DNA of 64,000 bases. Origin: DATLMR01 sp035634255. GTDB lineage: Bacteria > Acidobacteriota > Blastocatellia > UBA7656. The stretch spans positions 30,504 to 94,503 of the forward strand of contig DASQDI010000012.1 of the NCBI GenBank assembly GCA_035634255.1, in the 5' to 3' direction. The notes below the pieces were generated by a model. It did no database searches, was not told the DNA's origin, and saw nothing but the letters and a program-made list of their open reading frames with translations. Shown one piece after another: positions 10,938 to 18,936 of this stretch. Each line of letters opens with the position of its first letter. Within the stretch, counting starts at the first letter, position 1. The position numbers and the translations under genes are program-made.

Positions 10938-11264
10938 ATGAGAATATTCGTTGGAAATCTGTCGTACCAGACGACGGAGAACGATCTCACCGACCTGTTC
11001 TCGCAGGCTGGAGAGGTGGAGTCGGCCACGATTGTAACCGACCGGGATACGGGGCGCTCGCGCGGCTTCGCCTTCATCGAGATGGACAAGGACGCCGGGG
11101 CGAAAGCTATTCAACAGTTCAATGGGTACGAGCTGAACGGCCGGGCCATCAACGTGAACGAGGCGCGCCCTCGCCCTGAACGCGGCGGCGGAGGCGGCGG
11201 GCGCGGTGGCTACGGCGGCGGCGGAGGCGGCGGGCGCGGACAGCGCAGAGAGCCAAGGTGGTAA
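10938..11264 (+). CDS. RRM-domain RNA-binding protein with glycine-rich tail
   Basis: The 108-residue protein consists of one RNA recognition motif (about 1-78) with both ribonucleoprotein signatures, RNP2 (IFVGNL) and RNP1 (RGFAFIEM). A tail (about 82-108) of Gly/Arg follows (GGGGGGRGG-type repeats). This is the architecture of cyanobacterial Rbp and other bacterial cold-inducible RNA-binding proteins, which bind single-stranded RNA. The start is well placed after CAGGAGATAG. Its neighbours are unrelated, so it is a single-gene unit. The long predicted leader would fit temperature-responsive control, which is inference. Confidence 0.93.
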   Translation: MRIFVGNLSYQTTENDLTDLFSQAGEVESATIVTDRDTGRSRGFAFIEMDKDAGAKAIQQFNGYELNGRAINVNEARPRPERGGGGGGRGGYGGGGGGGRGQRREPRW

Positions 11265-11457
11265 GCGTCAGGGGTCAGTCGTCAGGGGTCAGTCGTCAGG
11301 GGCCGGGAGTCAGGGCGGGAAATCGCAGCCTTGACTCCCGTTAGTGATTTGAAACTCTCTTTACGGAATCGCTTTCGAGTAAATCAAAATTACGGGTCCC
11401 ATGCCTGGCCCCTGACTCCCGGCCACTGACCCTCCCCTATCAAGTTGATGCGGCGTG
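11265..11457. repeat. intergenic repeat, copy 1 (3' side of the M28 gene)
   Basis: The stretch contains a 14-bp tandem repeat (units 11267-11280 and 11281-11294, with a partial third) and a 15-bp inverted repeat (11301-11315 with 11410-11424). A 22-base core (11349-11370) matches another copy at 13269-13290 at 19 of 22 positions. It has no coding potential. It lies between two convergent genes. Confidence 0.6.
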
Positions 11458-13182
11458 CTACTTCACGCCCGCCTTCCTCAACATCTCTTCGCGGCGGGCT
11501 CTGAATTCGTTGCCCGGCTTCCACTCGGGGTACTTATCCGTACTCGCGACCCGGTAGCCGACGTTGAAAAGGAGCCTCAAATCTTCCACCATACCCGACA
11601 GGTCCCACTGGTCCGTTATCTCGTCGGCGGGCTTGTGGTAGCGGACTTTCAGGTACTCGTCACTCTTCTCCGCCCCATACCCGGCGGGCTTGCCGATGAA
11701 CTCGTTGCCCCCGTCGGCGTAGAGCGCGGGCACGCCCTGCTTGGCGAAATTGAAGTGGTCGGAGCGATAGTAAAAGCCCTTCTCCGGCTCCGGGTCTGAC
11801 TTGAGTACCCGCTTCTGAGTCGAGGCGGCTTCGGCCAGCACGTCGTCAAGGGTCGATGCCCCATAGCCGACCACGATCATGTCGCGCGTGCGGCCGAAGA
11901 CGTTGAGCGCGTCCATGTTGATCGCGGCGACGGTCTTCTCGAGCGGGTAGATCGGATTCTCCGAGTAGTGCTTCGAGCCGATCAGCCCCTTCTCCTCGGC
12001 CGTGACCGCCAGGAATAGGATCGAGCGGCGTGGCGGTTTCGGCAGGGCCTTGAACGCGCGCGCGATCTCGATTAGGGCGGCGGTCCCCGTGGCATTGTCT
12101 ATCGCCCCGTTGTAGACCTTATCGCCCTCGGCGTCGGGGAGACCTATGCCGAGGTGGTCCCAGTGCGCCGTGTAGATCACGTACTGGTCTTTAAGCTTCG
12201 GGTCGGACCCTTCGATCTTTGCCACCACGTTATTCGAATCGCTGCGGCGGATCTTGTTCTCGACCGTGAAGTGCGCGTGCGCTCCGAGCGGGACCGGCTT
12301 GAAGTCTCGGCTCAGGGCCGCGCGCTTCAGAGCGTCGAAGTCCTTGCCCGCCGTCGCGAAAAGCTCGCGCGTCTTGTCGAGGTGAATCCACCCCTCGATA
12401 GGCACGCGCGACATGTTGTTGTCCTTGGAGACGAGGTCGAAATTCTCTATGGTGAAGCTGCCCCTCGGCACCTCCCATCCGTAACCGGCCGGGACCGTCT
12501 CGTGAACGATGAGTATGCCGGCGGCCCCTTTTTCGGCGGCGATCTCGTACTTATAGGTCCACCTGCCGTAGTAGGTCATCGCCTTGCCGCCGAAAGTCTT
12601 CGGGTCGAGCTTCGACGGGTCCGAGGGGTCGGGCACGGGAGGGTCGTTGACGAGCATCACCAGCACCTTGCCGCGCACGTCAACGTCCTTGTAGTCGTTC
12701 CAGTTGTACTCGGGCGCGACGACCCCGTAGCCGACGAAGACCATCTCCCCGTTGAAGCCTTCCTTCTCCACCATGCGCATCGTCCGCGCGACGAAGTCGT
12801 CGGGGTACTTCAGGCTGATGTTCTTGCTGCCCGCGTGGATGTCGAGCGAGCTGGCCGTGCTCGTAGTTATGCCCACGAGAGGCACCTTCTGGAAATAGGT
12901 GCCGTCGGTGTTTCCGGGCGCGAGGCCGAGCTTCTTGAATTCGTCGGCGAGATAGTTGATCGTCAACTCCTCGCCCTTCGTCGCCGGGGAGCGCCCTTCG
13001 AAATCGTCGGCGGAGAGAGTCCTGATGTGTTTCATCAGATTGTCCGCCTTGATGGCTTCGAGAGCCGCGGGCGGAGGGTTCATCGCCCCTGACGTGCTCG
13101 CCGCGCGCTTCTGGCCGACGCCGCCGAAAGCGACGGCAAAGATCGAGAGAAGGGAACAGGCCAATAGAAGAAACCGATTCAT
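11458..13182 (-). CDS. exported M28 family aminopeptidase with PA-domain insertion
   Basis: From the ATG at 13182 the 574-residue protein has a signal peptide (about 1-23). A protease-associated (PA) domain insertion (about 120-280) precedes the M28 catalytic domain (about 315-540). Visible metal/active-site motifs are YTAHWDHLG, NGAIDNATG, VTAEEKGLIGS and YYRSDHFNFA, as in two-zinc aminopeptidases. The upstream part of the open frame (to 13299) overlaps an intergenic repeat and is excluded. The ribosome site is a modest GGGGGTAA. It probably releases N-terminal amino acids from peptides outside the cytoplasm. It is flanked on both sides by copies of the same intergenic repeat. Confidence 0.9.
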   Translation of the reverse strand: MNRFLLLACSLLSIFAVAFGGVGQKRAASTSGAMNPPPAALEAIKADNLMKHIRTLSADDFEGRSPATKGEELTINYLADEFKKLGLAPGNTDGTYFQKVPLVGITTSTASSLDIHAGSKNISLKYPDDFVARTMRMVEKEGFNGEMVFVGYGVVAPEYNWNDYKDVDVRGKVLVMLVNDPPVPDPSDPSKLDPKTFGGKAMTYYGRWTYKYEIAAEKGAAGILIVHETVPAGYGWEVPRGSFTIENFDLVSKDNNMSRVPIEGWIHLDKTRELFATAGKDFDALKRAALSRDFKPVPLGAHAHFTVENKIRRSDSNNVVAKIEGSDPKLKDQYVIYTAHWDHLGIGLPDAEGDKVYNGAIDNATGTAALIEIARAFKALPKPPRRSILFLAVTAEEKGLIGSKHYSENPIYPLEKTVAAINMDALNVFGRTRDMIVVGYGASTLDDVLAEAASTQKRVLKSDPEPEKGFYYRSDHFNFAKQGVPALYADGGNEFIGKPAGYGAEKSDEYLKVRYHKPADEITDQWDLSGMVEDLRLLFNVGYRVASTDKYPEWKPGNEFRARREEMLRKAGVK

Positions 13183-13231
13183 CGTTGCGTTACCCCCATT
13201 ATATTTTTGGACGTGGAAGTATTCTACAGGG

Positions 13232-13345
13232 GTCGGCGGCCGGGGGCCAGGGGCCGGGGAGTTAAGACTTGAGACCCTCTTTACAGAATCCCATGTCACC
13301 TCCCACTTCCTCCCCTGACTCCTGATCCCTGATCACTGACCCCGG
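13232..13345. repeat. intergenic repeat, copy 2 (5' side of the M28 gene)
   Basis: The core at 13269-13290 differs from the copy at 11349-11370 at only three positions. It is bordered by the same GGGGCC-type left segment and CCCCTGACTCC right segment in the same orientation. It lies between the M28 start and the M14 stop, overlapping the last bases of the M14 gene. A third partial copy of the left segment occurs near 17103-17137. Confidence 0.55.
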
Positions 13346-15777
13346 CTCGTCTCAATCGCGTTGAAGAGGAAGGGGAAGGAGGCGACGCTCTGGCCCCTGT
13401 ACTGGGGCCTGTAGGCGAACAGTATGATGCGGCCCTTTCCTTTTTTCACTTCCACCAACGCGCCTTTGCCCGCGAGCTTTTCGGCTCCGAGCAGCCACCC
13501 GCTGAGCAGCAGTTCTTTCGCGTCCGCGAAGCGGGCTATCACGCGCGCGTTCGCATTCTTCGGCTCGAAGGCCGTGCTGGTGTCGACCCGGCGGTCTTCT
13601 CTGGTGTCGCTCTCGGTCTCGAACCACGCGACGGTCTCGTCGCGCGACGACCCGAGGGCCGGGACTCCGCGGGCCAGGCTGCTCTCCGGGTCGAACTTGA
13701 TCCTGAGTATGGAGCCGGGGCAGTAAAAATCCCTCGGGGCGACGTTCTCCAGAGCCTTGGTCACGGGCGCGCCGAGTTTTTCTATCGCGAAGTCCGACGC
13801 CCCATTGAGGGTGATGACGGTGCCGCCCTCCTCTATGAACTCGTTGAGCGCGCGCACGCCCGCGTCTCCGATGCCGCCCGAGATCTCCTCAGGGTAGCGA
13901 CTCTTCGCGAGGCCCTCGACGATCTGTCGCGGCCTCTGGTCGGGGATGAGGATGCAGTCATATTTCGCCCGCAACCCGCCCCCGCGAATCTCTTTATCTA
14001 ACAGGGAGGTGTACTTGATCTGGTGCCGGTCGAGGACCCACCGAGTCCAGCCTTCATCCATCGACGCCTGATAGCTCCTGTAGACCGCGAGCCGCGCCCC
14101 GCCCGCGCTCAGCGCGCTGGGATTCGGCGTGGCGGGCTTGATGTCGCTCAATTGCGCGGCGAACGGGGCATCCGCCTGCACCACGTTCACCCCCATCAAC
14201 AGGGGCAGGGTGTGAGCCGTCACGTCGTAAGGCCTGCGCGGAGGCCCGCCCGGATACTCGCGCAGGTCCGGGTACTGCTGCGGCTCGAGCAGAGTCTTGG
14301 CGAACGCGCCGTAGGGCTGATTCATTAATATCACCCTGGTCCCCGCGGGGTACTTCGCGCCTCCGGCCTCGAACCCGGCGGTCGCGGCCTTGATCTCGAC
14401 GCCCCCGCGCGCGAGTATCGACTCAAGCCTTGAGAGGCCGAACCGCCTCCACTCGCTGTCACTCTTCTGCGGGGGGATGATGAAGGCGAAGGGCCCTCCG
14501 TCCCCCCTTTCGCGCACGGCGTCCCTGCCTATCCGGTAGAAGTCGCGCAGCCACCTCTCGCGGTGCCTCGCCGCGTTGCGCATCAGGGCGAAGGCCCCCG
14601 ACTGCTGGTAGCCGACTATGTCGGCCAGACGCCATTCGCCGCCCTTCCACAGGAGAGGGTAGTTCCAGGTCCGCACCTTCGGGTCGACGTTGACCTGAGG
14701 CGTCTGCCTGTCGAACGGCACCGTGATGGGCGAGGCGAGGCGGGCCGACGCCGTCTCGCTCAGAATGCGGATCCCCGCGTGGTAATGCTGGTAAGCGCGC
14801 GCGGGCGTCCAGGCGTCATAGACTCCGTTGATGACCACCCCGGTCCTGCCTTCCGAGATCATCTCCCATGCCATCGACGAGCCCATGAAATTCACCCCGG
14901 CCTGAATCAGAGGGGGGACGTTCGGCTCCCACGGCTCGACGTAAGGGGGGATGAAGAACCGCGTGCCCCTCTCCCCCTGCTGGTGTATGTCGTGGACGAT
15001 CTGCGGGTGCCACACGTTGTGGACCTTATCGACGGTCATCTGCGTCTCGACCTGCGTGAAGGCGTACCAGTCGCGGTTGTTGTCGTGTCCCGTGTAGTGA
15101 TGGTAAAGCTCCGGCGGGCTGGTCCCCTCGGCGGGGGTGCCTAACGTTTTGTCGTACCAATTTTTCACGATGTCTACGCCGTCCGGGTTGAGCGAAGGGA
15201 CGAGCAGCACTATCGTTTTGTCTAAAATGTCTCGCGTCTCCGGCGAGTCGTCCGAAGCGAGGCGGTGGGCGATGTTCATCGAGACGAGGTTCGCCCCGAC
15301 TTCGGTGGAGTGAATCCCGCAGGTGATCAGCACGATGGCGCGGCCCTCGGCGATCAGCCTGTCGGCCTCGGCCTGATTGCCCGCGAGGGTGCGGGGGTCG
15401 GCCAGCCTCCGCTGAATCTCCTTAAACCGGTCGAGGCGCGCGAGGTTCGCGGGCGACGATATGATCGCGAGCAGGAAAGGCCGGTTCAAGGTCGTCTTGC
15501 CCAACTCCTGAAGGACCACGCGGTCGCTCGCCCGGTCGAGGCGCTTGAAGTAATCCACGAACTGATCCCAGCTCGCCAGCTTCCGGTCGTCGCCGGGCGT
15601 GAAGCCCAGCACGTCGCGCGGGGCCGGGACCCTAGCCGCGGCGCTTGCCGCCCTCTCCGCGCGCTGCGGGCCGGCCGCGATTGTTTCGGCCGCGCTTCCG
15701 GGGTTGTAAGCGCCGAGCAGCGCCATGAAAAGAATGAGGGCGAGCCTCTTCCGGTGAGGCCGGGTTCTTATAGGCAT
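13333..15777 (-). CDS. exported M14 family zinc carboxypeptidase-like protein
   Basis: The 814-residue protein begins with a signal peptide (about 1-30). The M14 domain (about 65-400) has the HxxE zinc motif at His156-Glu159 (GIHSTEVG), the NNRDWYAF segment and a later His in HDIHQQGERG. The C-terminal half (about 480-814) includes a glutamine-amidotransferase-like fold segment ending in a beta-rich region, as in other long bacterial M14 proteins. AGGAGA precedes the ATG at an ideal distance. It likely trims C-terminal residues from peptides in the periplasm or outside. It is in tandem with, but over 150 bases from, the M28 gene; together with the neighbours this looks like a peptide-scavenging region. 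Confidence 0.88.
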   Translation of the reverse strand: MPIRTRPHRKRLALILFMALLGAYNPGSAAETIAAGPQRAERAASAAARVPAPRDVLGFTPGDDRKLASWDQFVDYFKRLDRASDRVVLQELGKTTLNRPFLLAIISSPANLARLDRFKEIQRRLADPRTLAGNQAEADRLIAEGRAIVLITCGIHSTEVGANLVSMNIAHRLASDDSPETRDILDKTIVLLVPSLNPDGVDIVKNWYDKTLGTPAEGTSPPELYHHYTGHDNNRDWYAFTQVETQMTVDKVHNVWHPQIVHDIHQQGERGTRFFIPPYVEPWEPNVPPLIQAGVNFMGSSMAWEMISEGRTGVVINGVYDAWTPARAYQHYHAGIRILSETASARLASPITVPFDRQTPQVNVDPKVRTWNYPLLWKGGEWRLADIVGYQQSGAFALMRNAARHRERWLRDFYRIGRDAVRERGDGGPFAFIIPPQKSDSEWRRFGLSRLESILARGGVEIKAATAGFEAGGAKYPAGTRVILMNQPYGAFAKTLLEPQQYPDLREYPGGPPRRPYDVTAHTLPLLMGVNVVQADAPFAAQLSDIKPATPNPSALSAGGARLAVYRSYQASMDEGWTRWVLDRHQIKYTSLLDKEIRGGGLRAKYDCILIPDQRPRQIVEGLAKSRYPEEISGGIGDAGVRALNEFIEEGGTVITLNGASDFAIEKLGAPVTKALENVAPRDFYCPGSILRIKFDPESSLARGVPALGSSRDETVAWFETESDTREDRRVDTSTAFEPKNANARVIARFADAKELLLSGWLLGAEKLAGKGALVEVKKGKGRIILFAYRPQYRGQSVASFPFLFNAIETSRGQ

Positions 15778-15851
15778 TGGTATCTCCTGATTAGCTCGAT
15801 CAACAAGGGTCGTTTATGGAACAGGCTGCAAATTATTTAAAGAGGCTCAAC

Positions 15852-15879
15852 CGCTACTCGACCATCGCTACTCGACCAT
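15852..15879. repeat. 14-bp tandem duplication spanning a stop codon
   Basis: Units 15852-15865 and 15866-15879 are identical. The stop codon of the minus-strand YCF48-like gene (15868-15870) lies within the inner unit, so the duplicate sits just past the end of the gene. Confidence 0.7.
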
Positions 15880-17049
15880 GCGCGCGTAGATTGCGCCTCC
15901 CCCGACCGCCCAGACGTGGTTGAGGTCGGCCCCCGCCAGGCGGTAAATCGGGAGCTCCTGCTCGAAGATGATGGGCTCACTGAACCAGGACCTCGCCCCG
16001 TCGGGGGTGTGATAGATGAACCGGCCGCGATTGGTGGCGGCCCACCCGACCGTGGGGCTCAGGAAGAAGATGTCGTTGACGCCGGAGTCCGCGACTATCC
16101 ATCGCCGCACCCACGTGGTCCCGCCGTTGTTGGTCCCTAGCGCGCGCCCCGCATTCGCCTCGTCGGCTGAGGCGCTCGCCCACCCGTTCTGCGGGTCGAG
16201 AAATTGTATGCCCGTGATCGAAAACCTCTGGCCCATCTCGCCGGTCGTCCTCGCGCTCCCTTCGGGGACTTCAAGCTCGCTGCGCTGCTGAACCCAACTC
16301 GTCCCCCCGTCGGTGGTCTGGTAAATCGCGCCCCTGTAGCCCGCCGCCCATCCCCTCGATTTATCGAGAAAAAAGACGTCGCGAATGGTTACGGGCAGTC
16401 GCCGCGCGGACTTCCATGTGGCGCCGCCGTCGGTCGTGGCGAGCAGGTCGCTCGGCCCGCCTTCACTCTCTTCGTCCTCGGGCAGGGGCGTCCCGCCTCC
16501 CATCCACCCGTTGCTCGAATCGACGAAGAAGATGCAGGATGGCCTCTGCTTGAAGGTGAGCTTCTGGGCGCTCCACGAGGCCCCGCCGTCTACGGTCTTG
16601 AGCACGACGCCATTATCCTTGGAATCGAGTCCCACGGCCCATCCTGTGTTCTGATCGACGAAATGAATCCCGTTGAGCGTGGGGATTTCCATGCCCGGCG
16701 GCCGGACGACCGTCTCTTTCCAGTTGCGGCCGCCGTCCGTGGTGTGGACGACCACGCCCGCGCGGCCCTCAGCGTTCTTCGAGTCGGGCATGTCGCCCGC
16801 GACGAATACGACCGAGGGCGATACGACGGATATGGAAGCGTAAGAGAACACGCCGAGGTTCGGGCCCGCGTACCCGGCGGACGACGGCGAGCGGAATTGC
16901 GCGACCCACTTCGCGGCCCTCTGCGGGGCGGCCGTCTGCGCGACGGGGTCCGCCTGATTACTGTTCTGGTTAGCGCTGGTGCAACCCGAAGCGGCGAATG
17001 ACAGCAGGCACAGGGCGATCCACAGGGCACTGGGCGTCTTTTTCTGCAT
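15868..17049 (-). CDS. YCF48/Hcf136-like beta-propeller lipoprotein
   Basis: The 393-residue protein has a lipoprotein signal ending at the lipobox ASGC (Cys23) and a Asn/Gln-rich linker. It then has six to seven repeats with TTDGG..W....., GW..G and F.D...GW motifs, typical of the photosystem II assembly factor YCF48/BNR-like propeller family. Outside phototrophs such proteins are common, exported and of unknown role. The start codon has GAGGAAA upstream and is confirmed by the signal. It is followed by the M14 gene on the same strand with a 90-base gap. Function beyond a membrane-anchored propeller cannot be assigned. Confidence 0.85.
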   Translation of the reverse strand: MQKKTPSALWIALCLLSFAASGCTSANQNSNQADPVAQTAAPQRAAKWVAQFRSPSSAGYAGPNLGVFSYASISVVSPSVVFVAGDMPDSKNAEGRAGVVVHTTDGGRNWKETVVRPPGMEIPTLNGIHFVDQNTGWAVGLDSKDNGVVLKTVDGGASWSAQKLTFKQRPSCIFFVDSSNGWMGGGTPLPEDEESEGGPSDLLATTDGGATWKSARRLPVTIRDVFFLDKSRGWAAGYRGAIYQTTDGGTSWVQQRSELEVPEGSARTTGEMGQRFSITGIQFLDPQNGWASASADEANAGRALGTNNGGTTWVRRWIVADSGVNDIFFLSPTVGWAATNRGRFIYHTPDGARSWFSEPIIFEQELPIYRLAGADLNHVWAVGGGAIYARMVE

Positions 17050-17159
17050 TCTCGGTTTCCTCGGTCCTTCCCGAAAAAAGAGTGAAAGAGCGTGATATTA
17101 GCAGAGGTCAGGGGGCAGGGGCCAGGGACCGGAGAGGAGGGGGCCGCGCGCTCCGGGGC

Positions 17160-18704
17160 TTATGAGAACCGGGGCGAGAGCTTCAGGCCGAATTTTTCGG
17201 CGAGCTTCAGGAACGGGCGGCGCTCGTCTCGGCTCAGGCAAAGGGAGAAGGCTAGCGCGCCGTACGGGACGAAGAGGACCGCGATCTCTAAGAAGAAGGC
17301 CGGCAGGGAAGAAGGCGCGCTGTATCCCTTCAGCAGCAGCAGGGCGGAGACGAACGGAATCTGCATCAGCAGGGGCATCGGCACCGCGCGCCTCAGGTAT
17401 TCCGCGAGGCTGAGATTCAGGTGGTACTTGATATAGATCACCAGCACGACGAGCGTCGAAGCCACCATCGGTATCGTCGTCCCGAGCGCCACGCCGACGA
17501 GCCCGTACCGCTTCACGAGCAGGAGGCTGAGCGTCAGGTTGGCCGCCGCCTGCCCGCACGTGAACCAGGCGACTATCCTGTGCTTGCCGCGCCCGAGCAG
17601 GATCGTGTAGGCCGGCATCTCCATCAGGTTGAGCAGGCACCCGACGGTCAGTATGGTCAGGATCACCGCGCTGCTCGCGTACTGCGGCCCCATCCACAGC
17701 GATATGAAAGTGTCTCCCATTACGAAGAAGACGGCCGACACCGGCAGGGCGATCAGAAGCATGTACTTGGTGCTGATGATGAGCAGCTCGCTTATGCCCC
17801 CGTGGTCGTTGCGCGCGTCGAGGTCTGATGTCGTCGGCGCGAGGACTCCGACCATCTCCTCCACCAGGAGCCGGAGATAGGAGACGAGCCGCCCGGCTAT
17901 GAAGAACGCCGTCACCGACGAGGTCGAGAGGAACACTCCGATGATTACGGAATCGGAGAAGTAGATCATCTGCTTGGCGCAGGAGATCATGAAGACGAAG
18001 ACGCTGTAGCCGAACAGCTTCCTAAGCTGTGAGGTGTCGAAGTGCTCCCGCGCTATTCGGATGTTCGGGTTGAGCCTGAAGGCCCACCGGACGAGGAAGG
18101 CGAGCCTCACCATGTCGAACGCGAAGGTCGTGATGGCGAGCCCGATGATGCCGTAGCCCTTCAGCGTGAAGATGACGAAGAAGGCGCTGCGGGCGAAGAT
18201 CATGAGCGACGTTATGGTCGCGTCGAGGTCGTACCTCTGGTAGCCTCGGACCACCCCGATGAAGACCGCGGCCGGAAAGCCGATGGCGAGGTTGATGCCC
18301 GCGAGAATCGCGACGGCCGCCGCCGTACCGGAGTCGAGAGGCGAGTTGAACAGGGTGTTGAAATTGAAGGCGACCGTGAAGCTGAAGACGAGCGAGGCGA
18401 GCCCCATCAGTGAGTAGACTATCAGGCTCCCCGTCACGAGCCGGTTGAGCGCGTTCTGGTCCCCGCGCGCCCGGTACTCGGCCACGAATTTCACTATCGA
18501 GGGCGTCAGCCCGAAGTCGAGCAGCCCCAGGTAGCCGACCAGAGAGCCCACGAGCACCCAAACGCCGTAGACCGAATCGCCGAGGTGCCCGACCAGAAAC
18601 GGCGACATCATGAAGCCGACCAGCAGGGTCGAGGCGAACGCGGTCCAGTTCATCAGAACGTTCTTGATGATTTGAGAGGATCGCTGCCCTTCTTTAACTT
18701 GCAC
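17160..18704 (-). CDS. polysaccharide-type flippase (Wzx/MATE-like membrane protein)
   Basis: The product (about 514 residues) has 12-14 predicted membrane helices throughout and the layout of the polysaccharide biosynthesis/oligosaccharide flippase family. These move lipid-linked glycans across the inner membrane. The NW.AF...LLVGF.MSPFLV..LG first helix and YGVW..V.S..GY second helix are typical. Start choice is uncertain: the frame has no ATG before the first helix. I prefer the GTG at 18704, preceded by GGGGG; a TTG at 18752 would add 16 residues. Its neighbour is a GT-C membrane glycosyltransferase, supporting a role in surface glycan assembly. Confidence 0.82.
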   Translation of the reverse strand: MQVKEGQRSSQIIKNVLMNWTAFASTLLVGFMMSPFLVGHLGDSVYGVWVLVGSLVGYLGLLDFGLTPSIVKFVAEYRARGDQNALNRLVTGSLIVYSLMGLASLVFSFTVAFNFNTLFNSPLDSGTAAAVAILAGINLAIGFPAAVFIGVVRGYQRYDLDATITSLMIFARSAFFVIFTLKGYGIIGLAITTFAFDMVRLAFLVRWAFRLNPNIRIAREHFDTSQLRKLFGYSVFVFMISCAKQMIYFSDSVIIGVFLSTSSVTAFFIAGRLVSYLRLLVEEMVGVLAPTTSDLDARNDHGGISELLIISTKYMLLIALPVSAVFFVMGDTFISLWMGPQYASSAVILTILTVGCLLNLMEMPAYTILLGRGKHRIVAWFTCGQAAANLTLSLLLVKRYGLVGVALGTTIPMVASTLVVLVIYIKYHLNLSLAEYLRRAVPMPLLMQIPFVSALLLLKGYSAPSSLPAFFLEIAVLFVPYGALAFSLCLSRDERRPFLKLAEKFGLKLSPRFS

Positions 18705-18936
18705 GACGCCCCCGTCCGGCCCACCGCCTCGCCTGTGTGTGACCTGTCCCAAGCCGGCCGATGGAGGAAGACTCGCCCGAGCGGGGGCTCGTGCATTCTG
18801 AAACCCGTTTATGAATATGTCGCCGCATATGTCCCGCTTGAAGGAAATGTCTAATCCTCGCCCCGTTCCATTTCGGGCTCGCGGGCGGGTCTATCTTAAG
18901 ATAGAGCGCGTTTCCGGCAAGAGTAATTTCGTGAGT

